Assembly (NCBI GenBank): GCA_016711805.1
Contig: JADJSH010000005.1
Location: forward strand, 207,665 to 271,664
From: Bacteroidota bacterium
GTDB lineage: Bacteria; Bacteroidota; Bacteroidia; B-17B0; Aurantibacillaceae
Reading direction: 5' to 3'
DNA: 64,000 nt
Positions within the stretch are counted from its first letter, which is position 1; the number at the start of each line of letters is the position of its first letter. Position numbers and translations under genes: made by a program. Shown here piece after piece: positions 52,633 to 61,609 of this stretch. The notes beneath the pieces are model-generated. The model had not been told where the DNA came from. It did no database searches and was given only the letters and a program-made list of their open reading frames with translations.

Positions 52633-53843
52633 AGAAAATAAGTGTATTAACGGCTGTTTTAATGACAGTATTTGGTTGTACTCCAACTGCTGAAAATCAA
52701 ACAGGAGAATTGAAAAAAGATACGGCTACACCACTTATAGTGGAAGTTAAAGAATTAAAGGATTCTATTAAGGAAGCAAATGAATTGACTTTGCCTTTAA
52801 ATGACACCTTAAATGCGATTGCGAATATTATGTCTGGGATGACTGATACAAGTTCGGTTTATAAATTCGTGCAGTCTTCTTCTGACTTTAAAGCTTTCAG
52901 TAAAAACTTTGATAAGCGTTGGAAAACATATGATTCAACACGCTTAACAAATTTGAGAACATTTAAAGAAAATGAAATTTCTAAAGTGGTAAAACCCCAA
53001 ACAACTTTGTTTTACCCTTTTTCTGGGCCAGATATTTTACATGCTCAAACATTTTTTCCGGAAGCCGATAAGTACGTGATGATTGGTTTGGAGCCAGTAG
53101 GAAGCTTGCCAAAGTTTAAGAAAGAGGAAACGGATTCATTAGAATCTTATTTTCAAAAAGTAAATGTGTCGTTGAATGCGATTTTGAAATTTAGTTTCTT
53201 CAGAACTCAAAGCATGAAAAATGATTTAAAGAATGAAGAGGTAGATGGAACGTTGCACTTATTATTTTTGTTTTTAAAACGTACAGGTAATCAGTTTTGT
53301 TCTGCAAAACCTGTAACGGTGGATAGTTCTGGAACTATTGTATTTGTAAATTCATTTGACGCGTTAAAGAAATTAAAAACAAATACACGAGGCGTTGAAA
53401 TTCAGTTTAACGACATAAATAATAAGCCTAAAACTTTGTATTATTTTTCTTTAAATGCAGCTGATGGTGGTTTGAAGTCTAATAAAGGATTTATGTCATA
53501 TTTAAAAGCAATGGGAACGGTTAACACCTATTTGAAAGGAGCATCTTACCTAATGCACAAAGATTATTTTTCGTTGGTGCGTAAAGTTATTTTAAATCAA
53601 AGCGAACATGTGATACAAGATGATAGCGGTATAGCATTTCATTATTTTTTAGATGATAACAGTAAATGGAATTATTCGTTCTTTGGTCAGTATTTAAAGC
53701 CGATTCCTATGTTTGCAGAGTTCTATCAAAAAGATTTAGATTCTTTGTATAAAAAACAAGGAGCTAAACCTATTGGTTTTGGGATTGGATATAATTTTAA
53801 AGACAAGAACAGTAATTTTATGATTGCTACTAAGCAACATTAA
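52626..53843 (+). CDS. Lipoprotein of unknown function
   Basis: 405 residues. MLKKISVLTAVLMTVFGC carries a lipobox (VFGC, Cys18), so it should be lipid-anchored. The rest has alpha/beta composition without a known domain; LFYPFSGPDILHAQTFFPEA at about 120-139, MIGLEPVG and VEIQFNDINNKPKTLYYF are notable conserved-looking stretches. Similar proteins occur in other Bacteroidota but I cannot name a family. Its ATG overlaps the permease stop, so it belongs to the M23-permease operon. Confidence 0.7.
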   Translation: MLKKISVLTAVLMTVFGCTPTAENQTGELKKDTATPLIVEVKELKDSIKEANELTLPLNDTLNAIANIMSGMTDTSSVYKFVQSSSDFKAFSKNFDKRWKTYDSTRLTNLRTFKENEISKVVKPQTTLFYPFSGPDILHAQTFFPEADKYVMIGLEPVGSLPKFKKEETDSLESYFQKVNVSLNAILKFSFFRTQSMKNDLKNEEVDGTLHLLFLFLKRTGNQFCSAKPVTVDSSGTIVFVNSFDALKKLKTNTRGVEIQFNDINNKPKTLYYFSLNAADGGLKSNKGFMSYLKAMGTVNTYLKGASYLMHKDYFSLVRKVILNQSEHVIQDDSGIAFHYFLDDNSKWNYSFFGQYLKPIPMFAEFYQKDLDSLYKKQGAKPIGFGIGYNFKDKNSNFMIATKQH

Positions 53844-54437
53844 TTACTGTTGCTTTACCCAAAGTTTTAAATCGCCATTAAAAGCATCTTTTATTTTCGT
53901 GTAGGAATTAGGCACTTCAAAGTTGTTGCCATGATAGGTAACTAATTTAGTTCCTACTTTGGCTTTGTCTAACTGATCATCTGTATATTTTAAGAATACC
54001 TGATATAATTCAGCTTTCAGCTTTACTTCATCATTTAAACGTTTCGTTTTTTCTAAATTCTCATAAAAAGGATTAAAGATGTAAAAGCCATCGTAATCCG
54101 AAAAATCAATATCCAAGATATTTGCATTTAATAGAGTCACATTATTTAATAGGTAATGTTTGGCAATGTGTTTGCCAACTTGAACTAAACTTCTACGGTA
54201 TTCTACACCATAAAAATGAGCATCTACATGACTTGCTGCAGCTATACAAAATTTGCCAACACCGGAGCCAATATCTAAAATACGTTTTTCGTTATTTTCT
54301 GTCAGCCATTCCGCAGCTTGTTTGGCAACTTCAATAGGCGTGAAATATAATCGAGCGGCGAATTTTAAGTAACCTGGTAATAATTCATTAAAACTAGTAT
54401 CTGTTAATTCAATTATGATTTGATTTTCACTTTCCAT
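53844..54437 (-). CDS. SAM-dependent methyltransferase
   Basis: 197 residues from the ATG at 54437 (MESENQIIIEL); a TTG four codons upstream is less likely. RILDIGSGVGKFCIAAASHV at about 52-71 is the SAM-binding motif, with FYGVEYRR as motif II and ANILDIDFSDYDGFYIFNPF (motif III and IV) near 106-125. FYIFNPFYEN resembles the NPPY-like motif of amino-group methyltransferases. The substrate cannot be assigned. It converges on the lipoprotein gene with no gap. Confidence 0.8.
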   Translation of the reverse strand: MESENQIIIELTDTSFNELLPGYLKFAARLYFTPIEVAKQAAEWLTENNEKRILDIGSGVGKFCIAAASHVDAHFYGVEYRRSLVQVGKHIAKHYLLNNVTLLNANILDIDFSDYDGFYIFNPFYENLEKTKRLNDEVKLKAELYQVFLKYTDDQLDKAKVGTKLVTYHGNNFEVPNSYTKIKDAFNGDLKLWVKQQ

Positions 54438-54577
54438 TTTATAGGACAATAGTATTGATTTTACATTTCAGTATTTTGATAAGTTATTAAATTTTATGCT
54501 CAGTACTAGGTTTTTCTATTCATTGACCACCCCCTTTATTCTTAATAATAACTATATTTATAGCAAGAAAAATCATT

Positions 54578-55792
54578 ATGAAAAAGTTAGATAATTCAAT
54601 AGGTAAACTGGTTTTCGGATTGTTATTTTTATTTGTTTTTAGCAGTTCGTTCAGTCAAGTTGATTTTTCTTTTGATTCTATTCGTCTTAAAAAGCCAATT
54701 CTGAAAACTGTTTTTGATAAACATAAGAAATACAGATTACAAATTATTTACACGCAGATTAAACGAGATGCAAACGGAAAACCGTCTTTTAAAAATTATA
54801 CGTATCAACTAGATTCCTCTAATTATTTTTATTGTGCTAGTTTAGTAAAATTACCTTGTTCTATTTTAGCTTTGGAAAAAGCAAAAAAAATACGTGTTTA
54901 TAGTAATACTATTATGTTTACAGACAGTGCTAATGCCTGCCAACGTACTGTGCGAAAAGACACGACCTCCATTAGCGGTTATCCAAGTATTGGGCAATAC
55001 ATCAAACGTATGGCTTTAGTGAGTGATAATGTAGCTTATGGTCGCATTTATGAGTTTTTAGGAGTAGATTATATTCATAATCGATTGGCTGAATTAGGAT
55101 ATAAAAATATGAGAATTGTTCATCGCTTTGATGGCAGCTGCAAGGGGACTGACAATACAACAACTAATCCTGTTTTTTTCTGCGATAATAATTTAAAATC
55201 GATTGTTTCTGTTCCAATGCAAGAAGCTCAAAGCATCTATAAACATCCATTGGGACAAGTAAAAGTTGGTAAAGCTTATATCAATACTAATAATAAAAAA
55301 GTAAAAGAACCTAAGGATTTCACGAACATGAATTATATTCCTTTAGAAAATATTCACTCTATGTTGCAGAGATTAATATTTAACGATAATATTCCAAAAG
55401 ACCAACGTTACGATATGACAGATGATGATAGACAATTTTTACTAGAACAATTAACTTTGTACCCTCGCCAAAGTACTCATCCTACTTACAATTCTAAAAC
55501 CTATTACGATAGCTATAAAAAGTATTTTATGTTTGGTGATAGCAAGAAACCCATTACAAATGATAATATTAAAATCACTAATATCGTTGGACAATCTTAC
55601 GGCTTTATGGTAGATTGTGCTTATATCCAAAACAAAAAAGAAAATGTTGAGTTTATGTTAAGTGCTGTTATTTATACCAATGAAGATGAAATTTTAAATG
55701 ATGGTAGGTATGAATACAATACCATTGCTTTACCTTTTTTAGCAGAGTTAGGTAGGCAGATATATGCGTTTGAATTAAAGCGAACTAAATAA
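54578..55792 (+). CDS. Secreted serine hydrolase with class A beta-lactamase fold
   Basis: 404 residues. Signal peptide about 1-27 (ending SSFSQ). FYCASLVKLPCSILALEKA contains the SxxK motif (Ser88, Lys91), and LVSDNVAYGRIYEFLG the SDN triad (Ser149-Asp150-Asn151), both hallmarks of class A beta-lactamases and related D,D-peptidase-like proteins. The third (KTG-type) motif is not obvious; the sequence VGQSYGFMVDCAYI lies where it should be. Calling it a resistance enzyme is not supported; a cell-wall-related hydrolase is as likely. It overlaps the helicase gene by one base (TAATG). Confidence 0.78.
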   Translation: MKKLDNSIGKLVFGLLFLFVFSSSFSQVDFSFDSIRLKKPILKTVFDKHKKYRLQIIYTQIKRDANGKPSFKNYTYQLDSSNYFYCASLVKLPCSILALEKAKKIRVYSNTIMFTDSANACQRTVRKDTTSISGYPSIGQYIKRMALVSDNVAYGRIYEFLGVDYIHNRLAELGYKNMRIVHRFDGSCKGTDNTTTNPVFFCDNNLKSIVSVPMQEAQSIYKHPLGQVKVGKAYINTNNKKVKEPKDFTNMNYIPLENIHSMLQRLIFNDNIPKDQRYDMTDDDRQFLLEQLTLYPRQSTHPTYNSKTYYDSYKKYFMFGDSKKPITNDNIKITNIVGQSYGFMVDCAYIQNKKENVEFMLSAVIYTNEDEILNDGRYEYNTIALPFLAELGRQIYAFELKRTK

Positions 55793-57729
55793 TGAGCAAT
55801 AGCATAGATAGATTAAAGCATTTAAAAGAACTTTTATTCATTGAGCGTGAAGAAGATTACTATCAATATAAAGAACAGTTTTTAAGAGCAAGCATCGAGC
55901 AACGTAAAAAAAACGGTGTTACTTGGTTTCCTATCCAGATATTATCCGATGAACTAGGTTATGCTGATTATGTGCATATAGAGGTAGAACGTACTAATCA
56001 ATTAGATACACCGTACCGCTTTAGTGCTGGTAAAAATGTGAGTTTATTTTCAAATAAAAACCCTGATGAACAATTAGAGATTACAGGTACAATAAAACAA
56101 TCAGGTAAAAACAAAATGAAGATTATTCTTCATACAGATGAATTGCCAGATTGGTGTTATGATGGCCGTTTGGGAATTAATATCCAGTTTGACGATAATA
56201 GTTACATCGAAATGCAAAAAGCATTAGATGAAGTAATTGGTGCCAGAAATAATAGAGTAGCAGAGTTAAGAGAAATTATTGAAGGGAATGAAGTGCCCAC
56301 TTTTGAAAAAATAGACGATAGCATTGTTGTTCCTCAATTAAATATTTCACAAAATAAAGCTGTACGCCATATTTTATCAGCTAACGATATAGCAGTTGTT
56401 CATGGCCCTCCTGGCACAGGTAAAACAACTACTATTGTGCAAGCCATTCGATTGGTATTACAAACCGAAAAGCAAGTACTAGTTTGTGCACCAACTAATA
56501 CAGCTGTTGACTTATTAACTGAAAAATTGATAGAGCAGGGGGTAAACGTATTACGTGTTGGTCACCCAGCAAGAGTATCCGAAGATTTATTGAAGACTAC
56601 CATTGACGGGCAAATACAAACACACATTAATTATAAAGACATTAAGAGTTTACGTAAAACTGCCGAAGAGTATTTTAAAATGGCTTCTAAGTTTAAACGT
56701 ACTTTTGGCAAGGAGGATGCGAAACAACGTGCTTTATTTTATTCGGAAGCTAGAAATTGTATTAAAGAGTCTCGATTGTTAGAGGACTATATTGTAGATT
56801 CTTTATTTGAAAATGCACAGGTTATTTGTTGCACACCGGTTACATCCACCAACAAAGCTTTAGTTAAGAAAAAGTTTGAAACTTTGTTTTTTGACGAAGC
56901 ATCTCAAGCCTTAGAAGCTATTTCGTGGATTCCTTTGTTAAAATGTAAACGCGTTATTTTTAGTGGTGACCATTTTCAGTTGCCGCCAGTTGTAAAGAGT
57001 GTGAAAGCTAAGCAAGAGGGCTTAGATAAAACCATGCTGGATAGTTGCATTAAGCACGATACCATTTCGAGTTTGCTAACAAGGCAGTATCGTATGCACC
57101 AGCATATTATGGCATTTAGTAATGCTTATTTTTATAATAATGAATTAGAAGCTGATGCAACGGTAAAGGATACTCTGCTTTCTTTAAATGAACATATCGA
57201 TATTCTTCATGTGCCAATAGAATTAATTGATACAGCAGGCTGTAGTTTTGATGAATCACAAAATCCAGAAACCTTAAGCTTATCTAACAAAGGCGAAGCT
57301 GATTTATTGTTTAAACATTTAGATTTACTGTTGCAACAATATAATTTTGCTGGAGAAACACAGAAAATAGATGTCGGAATTATTTCGCCTTACAAAGAAC
57401 AGATTGAGCTATTAAAAGAAAAGTTAGTTGATTTTGATTATTCTGCTTATCAAGTAAATGAATTAGATGTAAAGACGATTGATGGATTTCAGGGAGAAGA
57501 ACGCGATGTTATTTATATTTCATTAGTACGTAGTAATCTCAATTCAGAAATTGGATTTTTATCAGATATCCGAAGAATGAATGTAGCATTAACACGTGCC
57601 AAAAAGAAATTAGTGGTTATTATGGATACAGCCACTATTGGAAATCATCCTTTTTATAAATCTTTTATTGAGTATTGCGAGAAAAATAATTTTTATAAAT
57701 CAGCTTGGGAATATAGTTACGAGGCTTAA
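55792..57729 (+). CDS. UPF1-like superfamily 1 helicase (IGHMBP2/DNA2-NAM7 type)
   Basis: 645 residues. A beta-barrel-like N-terminal region (about 1-170) precedes the helicase core: Walker A HGPPGTGKTTTIVQAIRL at about 204-221, NTAVDLL, Walker B FFDEASQALEAISWIP at about 366-381, HFQLPPVV, RQYRMHQHIMAFSNAYFY, and motif V/VI TIDGFQGEERDVIYIS and RRMNVALTRAKKKL. It is a 5'-3' SF1B helicase for DNA or RNA; its role in Bacteroidota is not known. It is coupled to the preceding serine hydrolase gene by a TAATG overlap and followed 11 bases later by mnmD. Confidence 0.9.
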   Translation: MSNSIDRLKHLKELLFIEREEDYYQYKEQFLRASIEQRKKNGVTWFPIQILSDELGYADYVHIEVERTNQLDTPYRFSAGKNVSLFSNKNPDEQLEITGTIKQSGKNKMKIILHTDELPDWCYDGRLGINIQFDDNSYIEMQKALDEVIGARNNRVAELREIIEGNEVPTFEKIDDSIVVPQLNISQNKAVRHILSANDIAVVHGPPGTGKTTTIVQAIRLVLQTEKQVLVCAPTNTAVDLLTEKLIEQGVNVLRVGHPARVSEDLLKTTIDGQIQTHINYKDIKSLRKTAEEYFKMASKFKRTFGKEDAKQRALFYSEARNCIKESRLLEDYIVDSLFENAQVICCTPVTSTNKALVKKKFETLFFDEASQALEAISWIPLLKCKRVIFSGDHFQLPPVVKSVKAKQEGLDKTMLDSCIKHDTISSLLTRQYRMHQHIMAFSNAYFYNNELEADATVKDTLLSLNEHIDILHVPIELIDTAGCSFDESQNPETLSLSNKGEADLLFKHLDLLLQQYNFAGETQKIDVGIISPYKEQIELLKEKLVDFDYSAYQVNELDVKTIDGFQGEERDVIYISLVRSNLNSEIGFLSDIRRMNVALTRAKKKLVVIMDTATIGNHPFYKSFIEYCEKNNFYKSAWEYSYEA

Positions 57730-57740
57730 TTTATTTAATC

Positions 57741-58433
57741 ATGGAAGAAAAAGACTCACATCCTATTTCTTTATTAATGACGGACGACCACTCTCATACC
57801 TTATTTAGTGAGCGTTTCAAAGCTACATATCACTCTACTCGAGGAGCAATGTCTGAAAGCAAGCATGTATTTATTCAAAATGGATTGCAATACATTCATG
57901 AGCAATATCAATCAAGGGAAATTTCAATATTAGAAATAGGCTTTGGCACTGGTTTAAACGCCTTTATGACTTATTTATACGCTAAGGAACATAAGTTAAA
58001 AATAAATCACCAAAGCATAGAAGCATTTCCTGTTCCTATATCAAAAGCAACTCAATTAAATTATACGAGTGATTTTTCGGAAAATGAGAAAGTTGTGTTT
58101 CACCAAATGCATCAACAAGAATGGAATAGGGGAGAAGAGATTACAGAAGACTTTTTGCTAACTAAGCATTTATGCTTGCTAGAAGAATTCAATTCTCCAC
58201 ACAAATTTCATGTGATTTATTTTGATGCCTTTTCTCCTTCGGAGCAGCCAGAACTTTGGACAGAACAAATCTTCCAAAAAATGTTTGATTTATTAGAAGA
58301 TAATGGTGTATTAGTGACTTATTGCGCTCAAGGACAAATGAAACGAAATATGAAGCAAGTTGGTTTTAACGTGCAATCTTTACCCGGGGCATTGGGGAAA
58401 CGTGAAATGACAAGAGGATTGAAAGCTATTTAA
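57741..58433 (+). CDS. mnmD: tRNA (5-methylaminomethyl-2-thiouridine)(34) methyltransferase MnmD
   Basis: 230 residues of the DUF752/MnmD family, which is the stand-alone version of the MnmC methyltransferase half. DDHSHTLFSERFKATYHST at about 15-33 and LEIGFGTGLNAFMTYLYA at about 64-81 (SAM loop), FHVIYFDAFSPSEQPELWTE, and GALGKREMTRGLKAI at the end are family signatures. It methylates the nm5U34 wobble base of some tRNAs. The FAD-dependent half of MnmC is absent, as expected for MnmD. It ends four bases into the end of the convergent era gene. Confidence 0.92.
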   Translation: MEEKDSHPISLLMTDDHSHTLFSERFKATYHSTRGAMSESKHVFIQNGLQYIHEQYQSREISILEIGFGTGLNAFMTYLYAKEHKLKINHQSIEAFPVPISKATQLNYTSDFSENEKVVFHQMHQQEWNRGEEITEDFLLTKHLCLLEEFNSPHKFHVIYFDAFSPSEQPELWTEQIFQKMFDLLEDNGVLVTYCAQGQMKRNMKQVGFNVQSLPGALGKREMTRGLKAI

Positions 58434-59320
58434 TTTTGATACCCAAAATTCTTCAAATTAGAATCGTTACTTCTCCAGTCTTTAGCAACTTTCACAAACA
58501 ATTCTAAAAATATTTTCTTTCCAAAGAATGTTTCAGCATCTATGCGAGCACGGGTACCAACCTTTTTTAAAGCTTCGCCTTTATGGCCAATAATAATACC
58601 TTTTTGACTATCACGTTCTACAATAATATCCGCTTGTATTTTTAAAATAGATTCTTCATCTTTAAATGAATTAACAACTACTTCAACGCTATAAGGAATT
58701 TCTTTTTTGTATTGTAATAATATCTTTTCTCTGATAATTTCAGAAACGAAAAACTTTTCGGGTTTATCGGTTAAAGTGTCTTTATCATAAAACGCCTCAC
58801 CAACTGGTAAAAGTTGAGTGATGCGATACATTACGTTTTCTAAATTGAATTTTTTTAATGCCGAAATTGGAAGAATCTCAGCATTTGGTAATTTCTCTTT
58901 CCACTCAGCCATTTTAGTGTCTAAAACTTCTTGAGTAGCCATGTCTATTTTATTTAGTAATAATAAAACAGGAGTACTTGTGTTTTTTAATTTCTCTAAA
59001 TATTTTTCGTCTAAAACAATATCTTCATAAATATCAACGATTAATAAAAATACATCAGCATCGCTAAAAGCAGATACAACAAACTCCATCATTTTTTCTT
59101 GAAGTTTGTAGTTTGGTTTTAAAATACCTGGAGTATCAGAGAATACAATTTGATAATCGTCGCCACTAACAATACCCATAATACGGTGACGTGTAGTTTG
59201 TGCTTTTGATGTAATAATACTTAGCTTTTCGCCAACTAATACATTCATTAAAGTTGATTTACCAACGTTAGGGCAACCAATGATGCTTACAAAGCCTGAT
59301 TTATGTGGATTTTGTGACAA
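58430..59320 (-). CDS. era: GTPase Era
   Basis: 296 residues. G1 GCPNVGKSTLMN, G3 SDTPGILKPNYKLQ, G4 NKID and G5 ISALKK, and the C-terminal KH domain (IVERDSQKGIIIGHKGEALK) with GTRARIDAETFF and VAKDWRSN. It binds the 3' end of 16S rRNA and helps 30S maturation. The start is a TTG at 59320 (SQNPHKSGFVSIIG); no ATG precedes the G1 strand in this frame, so the TTG start is required. It has a -7 element 23 bases upstream. Confidence 0.95.
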   Translation of the reverse strand: MSQNPHKSGFVSIIGCPNVGKSTLMNVLVGEKLSIITSKAQTTRHRIMGIVSGDDYQIVFSDTPGILKPNYKLQEKMMEFVVSAFSDADVFLLIVDIYEDIVLDEKYLEKLKNTSTPVLLLLNKIDMATQEVLDTKMAEWKEKLPNAEILPISALKKFNLENVMYRITQLLPVGEAFYDKDTLTDKPEKFFVSEIIREKILLQYKKEIPYSVEVVVNSFKDEESILKIQADIIVERDSQKGIIIGHKGEALKKVGTRARIDAETFFGKKIFLELFVKVAKDWRSNDSNLKNFGYQN

Positions 59321-59342
59321 ATTATTATAATTTTTACTTAGA

Positions 59343-59350
59343 CAAATATA
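59343..59350 (-). promoter_or_regulatory. -7 promoter element for era
   Basis: TATATTTG on the minus strand, exact match to TAnnTTTG, 22 bases before the TTG start; -33 not recognisable. Confidence 0.5.
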
Positions 59351-59372
59351 GTTTTTTTTGCTGAGATATGAA

Positions 59373-59506
59373 TTTTGTGATTAGCTCCGCAGATCACAAA
59401 AAAGGGGCTTTACGAGTGAAAACCTATTCGCTAGCGCGAATCGAGTTTTTGTATTTTAAATCTTCGCCTGAAAGCAAAGCTTTCGACTCGATCTTAAATA
59501 CAAAAA
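59373..59506. repeat. Cluster of hairpins between era and the initiator tRNA
   Basis: TTTTGTGAT (59373-59381) pairs with ATCACAAAA (59393-59401); ATTCGCTAGCGCGAAT (59426-59441) is nearly palindromic; TTTTTGTATTTTAAATC (59446-59462) pairs at 15 of 17 positions with GATCTTAAATACAAAAA (59490-59506), with GAAAGC/GCTTTC nested between. There is no ORF here. The outermost arm runs into the tRNA terminator. Confidence 0.55.
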
Positions 59507-59530
59507 CCCATCAGTGTAACTGATGGGTTT
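59502..59530 (-). terminator. Intrinsic terminator of the initiator tRNA
   Basis: AAACCCATCAG (59504-59514), 5-base loop, CTGATGGGTTT (59520-59530); on the minus strand followed by T run (59502-59506). It lies six bases beyond the tRNA 3' end. Confidence 0.85.
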
Positions 59531-59536
59531 CCAATG

Positions 59537-59608
<72 letters not shown>

Positions 59609-59668
59609 ATATGTTTGTTTTTAAAGAACTTATTAATCTAAGAAAGTAACAATTGTTATTTTCGGGTG

Positions 59669-59699
59669 CAAAGATAGGTTTTATTTCCTTTTACACAAA
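59669..59699 (-). promoter_or_regulatory. Consensus promoter for the initiator tRNA
   Basis: Minus strand TTTG (59696-59699), exactly 19 bases, TATCTTTG (59669-59676). The transcription start would be near 59662, about 54 bases before the tRNA. A TAACAATTGTTA palindrome lies between (about 59647-59658). Confidence 0.75.
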
Positions 59700-59838
59700 T
59701 AAATCTTAAGATATTATATAAAGCCTTGGTAACAGTAGCTTTTAACACGAAAAAGTATTCAACAGTTCGTTTATATGGTTCTCTTTTATACAACCAATAA
59801 AAATAAAATATTAAAAAGGAGCCACCCTGGGAAAGTAT

Positions 59839-60192
59839 TTAAAAACTGTTGATTCCATTTAGCTTATATTTTTGAGCTTTCAAATAATCCCAGGCATCTT
59901 TATTAAAATCAAATATGATGGGTTTTCCTGTATCTTCAAAATGATTTGAATGCTCGTAAGGTAAAATATAAATCTGTGCTCCATAAAATGAATTATCTAC
60001 ATCTGATTCTTTTATAAAACCAATATTTTTATTCGAACTCTTTAGTCTTATTTCTTTAATGTCTTTGAATAAAACTGTTTTTGCACTAAATAATCTTTTC
60101 TCAGAAATGGATTCTTCTGTAAGGATAATTTTGTCAAATATACCAAAGTTGATGATGAGTAAAATTGGTAATTGAGAAGAAACCAATACCAT
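59839..60192 (-). CDS. Small membrane-associated protein with PH-like tail, N-terminus probably frameshifted
   Basis: 117 residues in this frame. The visible part begins with a hydrophobic segment (SSQLPILLIINFGIFDKIIL) and continues as a beta-rich domain (EESISEKRLFSAKTVLFKDI, KEIRLKSSNKNIGFI). Directly upstream, in another frame at about 60190-60275, lies VVLQLTLSVTVMLILLYLLF, a second good membrane helix. A protein with two helices and a PH-like domain is plausible, so the ATG at 60192 is probably not the true start. I do not recognise the family with confidence. Confidence 0.5.
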   Translation of the reverse strand: MVLVSSQLPILLIINFGIFDKIILTEESISEKRLFSAKTVLFKDIKEIRLKSSNKNIGFIKESDVDNSFYGAQIYILPYEHSNHFEDTGKPIIFDFNKDAWDYLKAQKYKLNGINSF

Positions 60193-60298
60193 TTTTAGTA
60201 GTGAATAATAGGTATAGTAAAATAAGCATCACCGTTACAGACAATGTCAATTGCAAAACTACTTCCCAACTTTTTATTTTCTCTTTTTAAATATCAAT

Positions 60299-61469
60299 TT
60301 ATTTTATTTGAATAAGTTCCGTATTTGCTATAATCTCTTTCAAAGCATTATACAATGTATCTAAATCTTTTTGAGTATTAAATGCTTGTACACTATATCG
60401 TAAATATACATCTGAACCATGTCGCATCACAGGGATTTCTATTTTGTAAGCCTCAAATAAATCGCGTTGCAAAGTTTCAGGTTCTGTTGTATGAATAGGA
60501 ATACTGAACATCTGCCCTAAAAATGTATCGTTTATTGGGCATAAAGGTTTTGTTCTAGCAGATCACTTAAAAACGTTGGGCATTAGCTTATAAAGTTTTC
60601 GGCAATTAGTGGCTTGCACTTCCCAATGATTAGTATTCATAAACTCTATAGCTTTAGGCACTGTTAAAAAAGCTGTGAAGTCTCTTGTGCCTTGTAGTTG
60701 ATGATAATCTAAAAATTGTGAATGTGAAGGCATGGCACTTTCATAACCCCAACTGATAACTAATGGATCTGTCCAATGTTGATGTTGTTTACTTACATAT
60801 AAAAAAGCACAACCTTTAGGTGTCATCATCCATTTATGACAAGCGCCTGCATAAATATCCGCCTTTAGTTCAGAAAGATTTAAAGGGATGTGTCCCGGCA
60901 CATGTGCTCCATCAACAATAGTTAGTAAACCTTTTTGTTTGGCAATGTCGCATATTTCTTTTACAGGTAATATTAATGCCGTGCTACTGGTTATTTGACT
61001 AATAAAAATGGCCTTGTTTTTAGTAAGGCCTTTAAAAAATCTTCTACAAATGCTTCTTTTGTTGTTAAAGGTAAATTAATAGGTTGTCGAACATACTTAA
61101 CGCCTGTTTGTTTGCAATAGTAATTCCATGATTTATCCATGGCGCCATATTCTAAATCAGTCGTTAAAATTTCATCACCTGCGTTTAATTTCAAGCTTTT
61201 GGTAATGATGCTCATGGCATATGATGGATTTGGCGTATAAACCAAATCATCTGAATCTAGTGAATATATTTAGCCAGCGCTTCTCTGGATTTTTTTAAGT
61301 ATTTGAATCCGTCTACTGTTATAAATTGCACAGGCTCTGATTCCATTTCTAATTGCCATTTTTGTAAATCTTCAAAAATAGGTTTGGACAAGCTCGAAAG
61401 AACCAAAGTTTAAATAGGTAATTTTGGATTAATTAGAAACTGAGAGTTTAAATCTTGTAGTTGTGTCAT
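60299..61469 (-). pseudogene. Class V aminotransferase (isopenicillin-N epimerase-like), broken by several single-base indels
   Basis: Fragments in different frames line up with one PLP-dependent class V enzyme of about 390 residues. From the start at 61469 (MTQLQDLNSQF) the pieces read FGSF, PVQFITVDGFKYLKKSREAL, then 60991-61245 (NAGDEILTTDLEYGAMDKSW), 60563-61040 (KAIFISQITSSTALILP, TIVDGAHVPGHIPLNLSELK, GACHKWMMTPKGCAFLYVSK with the PLP Lys in HKW) and 60299-60511 (MFSIPIHTTEPETLQRDLFE). At least five one-base losses are needed, several in homopolymers (for example near 61033 and 61425). Residue conservation is good, so the gene may be intact in the organism. Confidence 0.75.
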
Positions 61470-61505
61470 TGTACTTTATTATTTTTTATAATTCTTTTCA
61501 TCGTC

Positions 61506-61527
61506 ACCCTGAGCGGAGTCGAAGGGT
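61506..61527. repeat. Short palindromic repeat with GAGCGGAGTCGA core, copy 2
   Basis: ACCCT-GAGCGGAGTCGA-AGGGT. The 12-base core is identical to the copy at 44063-44084; the 5-base stem differs but still pairs. It lies in the gap between the broken aminotransferase and phospholipase genes. Confidence 0.65.
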
Positions 61528-61609
61528 TATAAGTCCTTTTTGGAACAACTTTCATTACTTTTGCTTTGATGTTTTTTCTTTAAGGTGGATTTTGAATCAG
61601 GATTAAATG

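Noticed and set aside
61382..61405. GGACAAGCTCGAAAG text resembling a third dispersed palindromic repeat
   Set aside because: It falls on the coding sequence of the broken aminotransferase (reading FGSF...ACP on the minus strand), so coding explains it.
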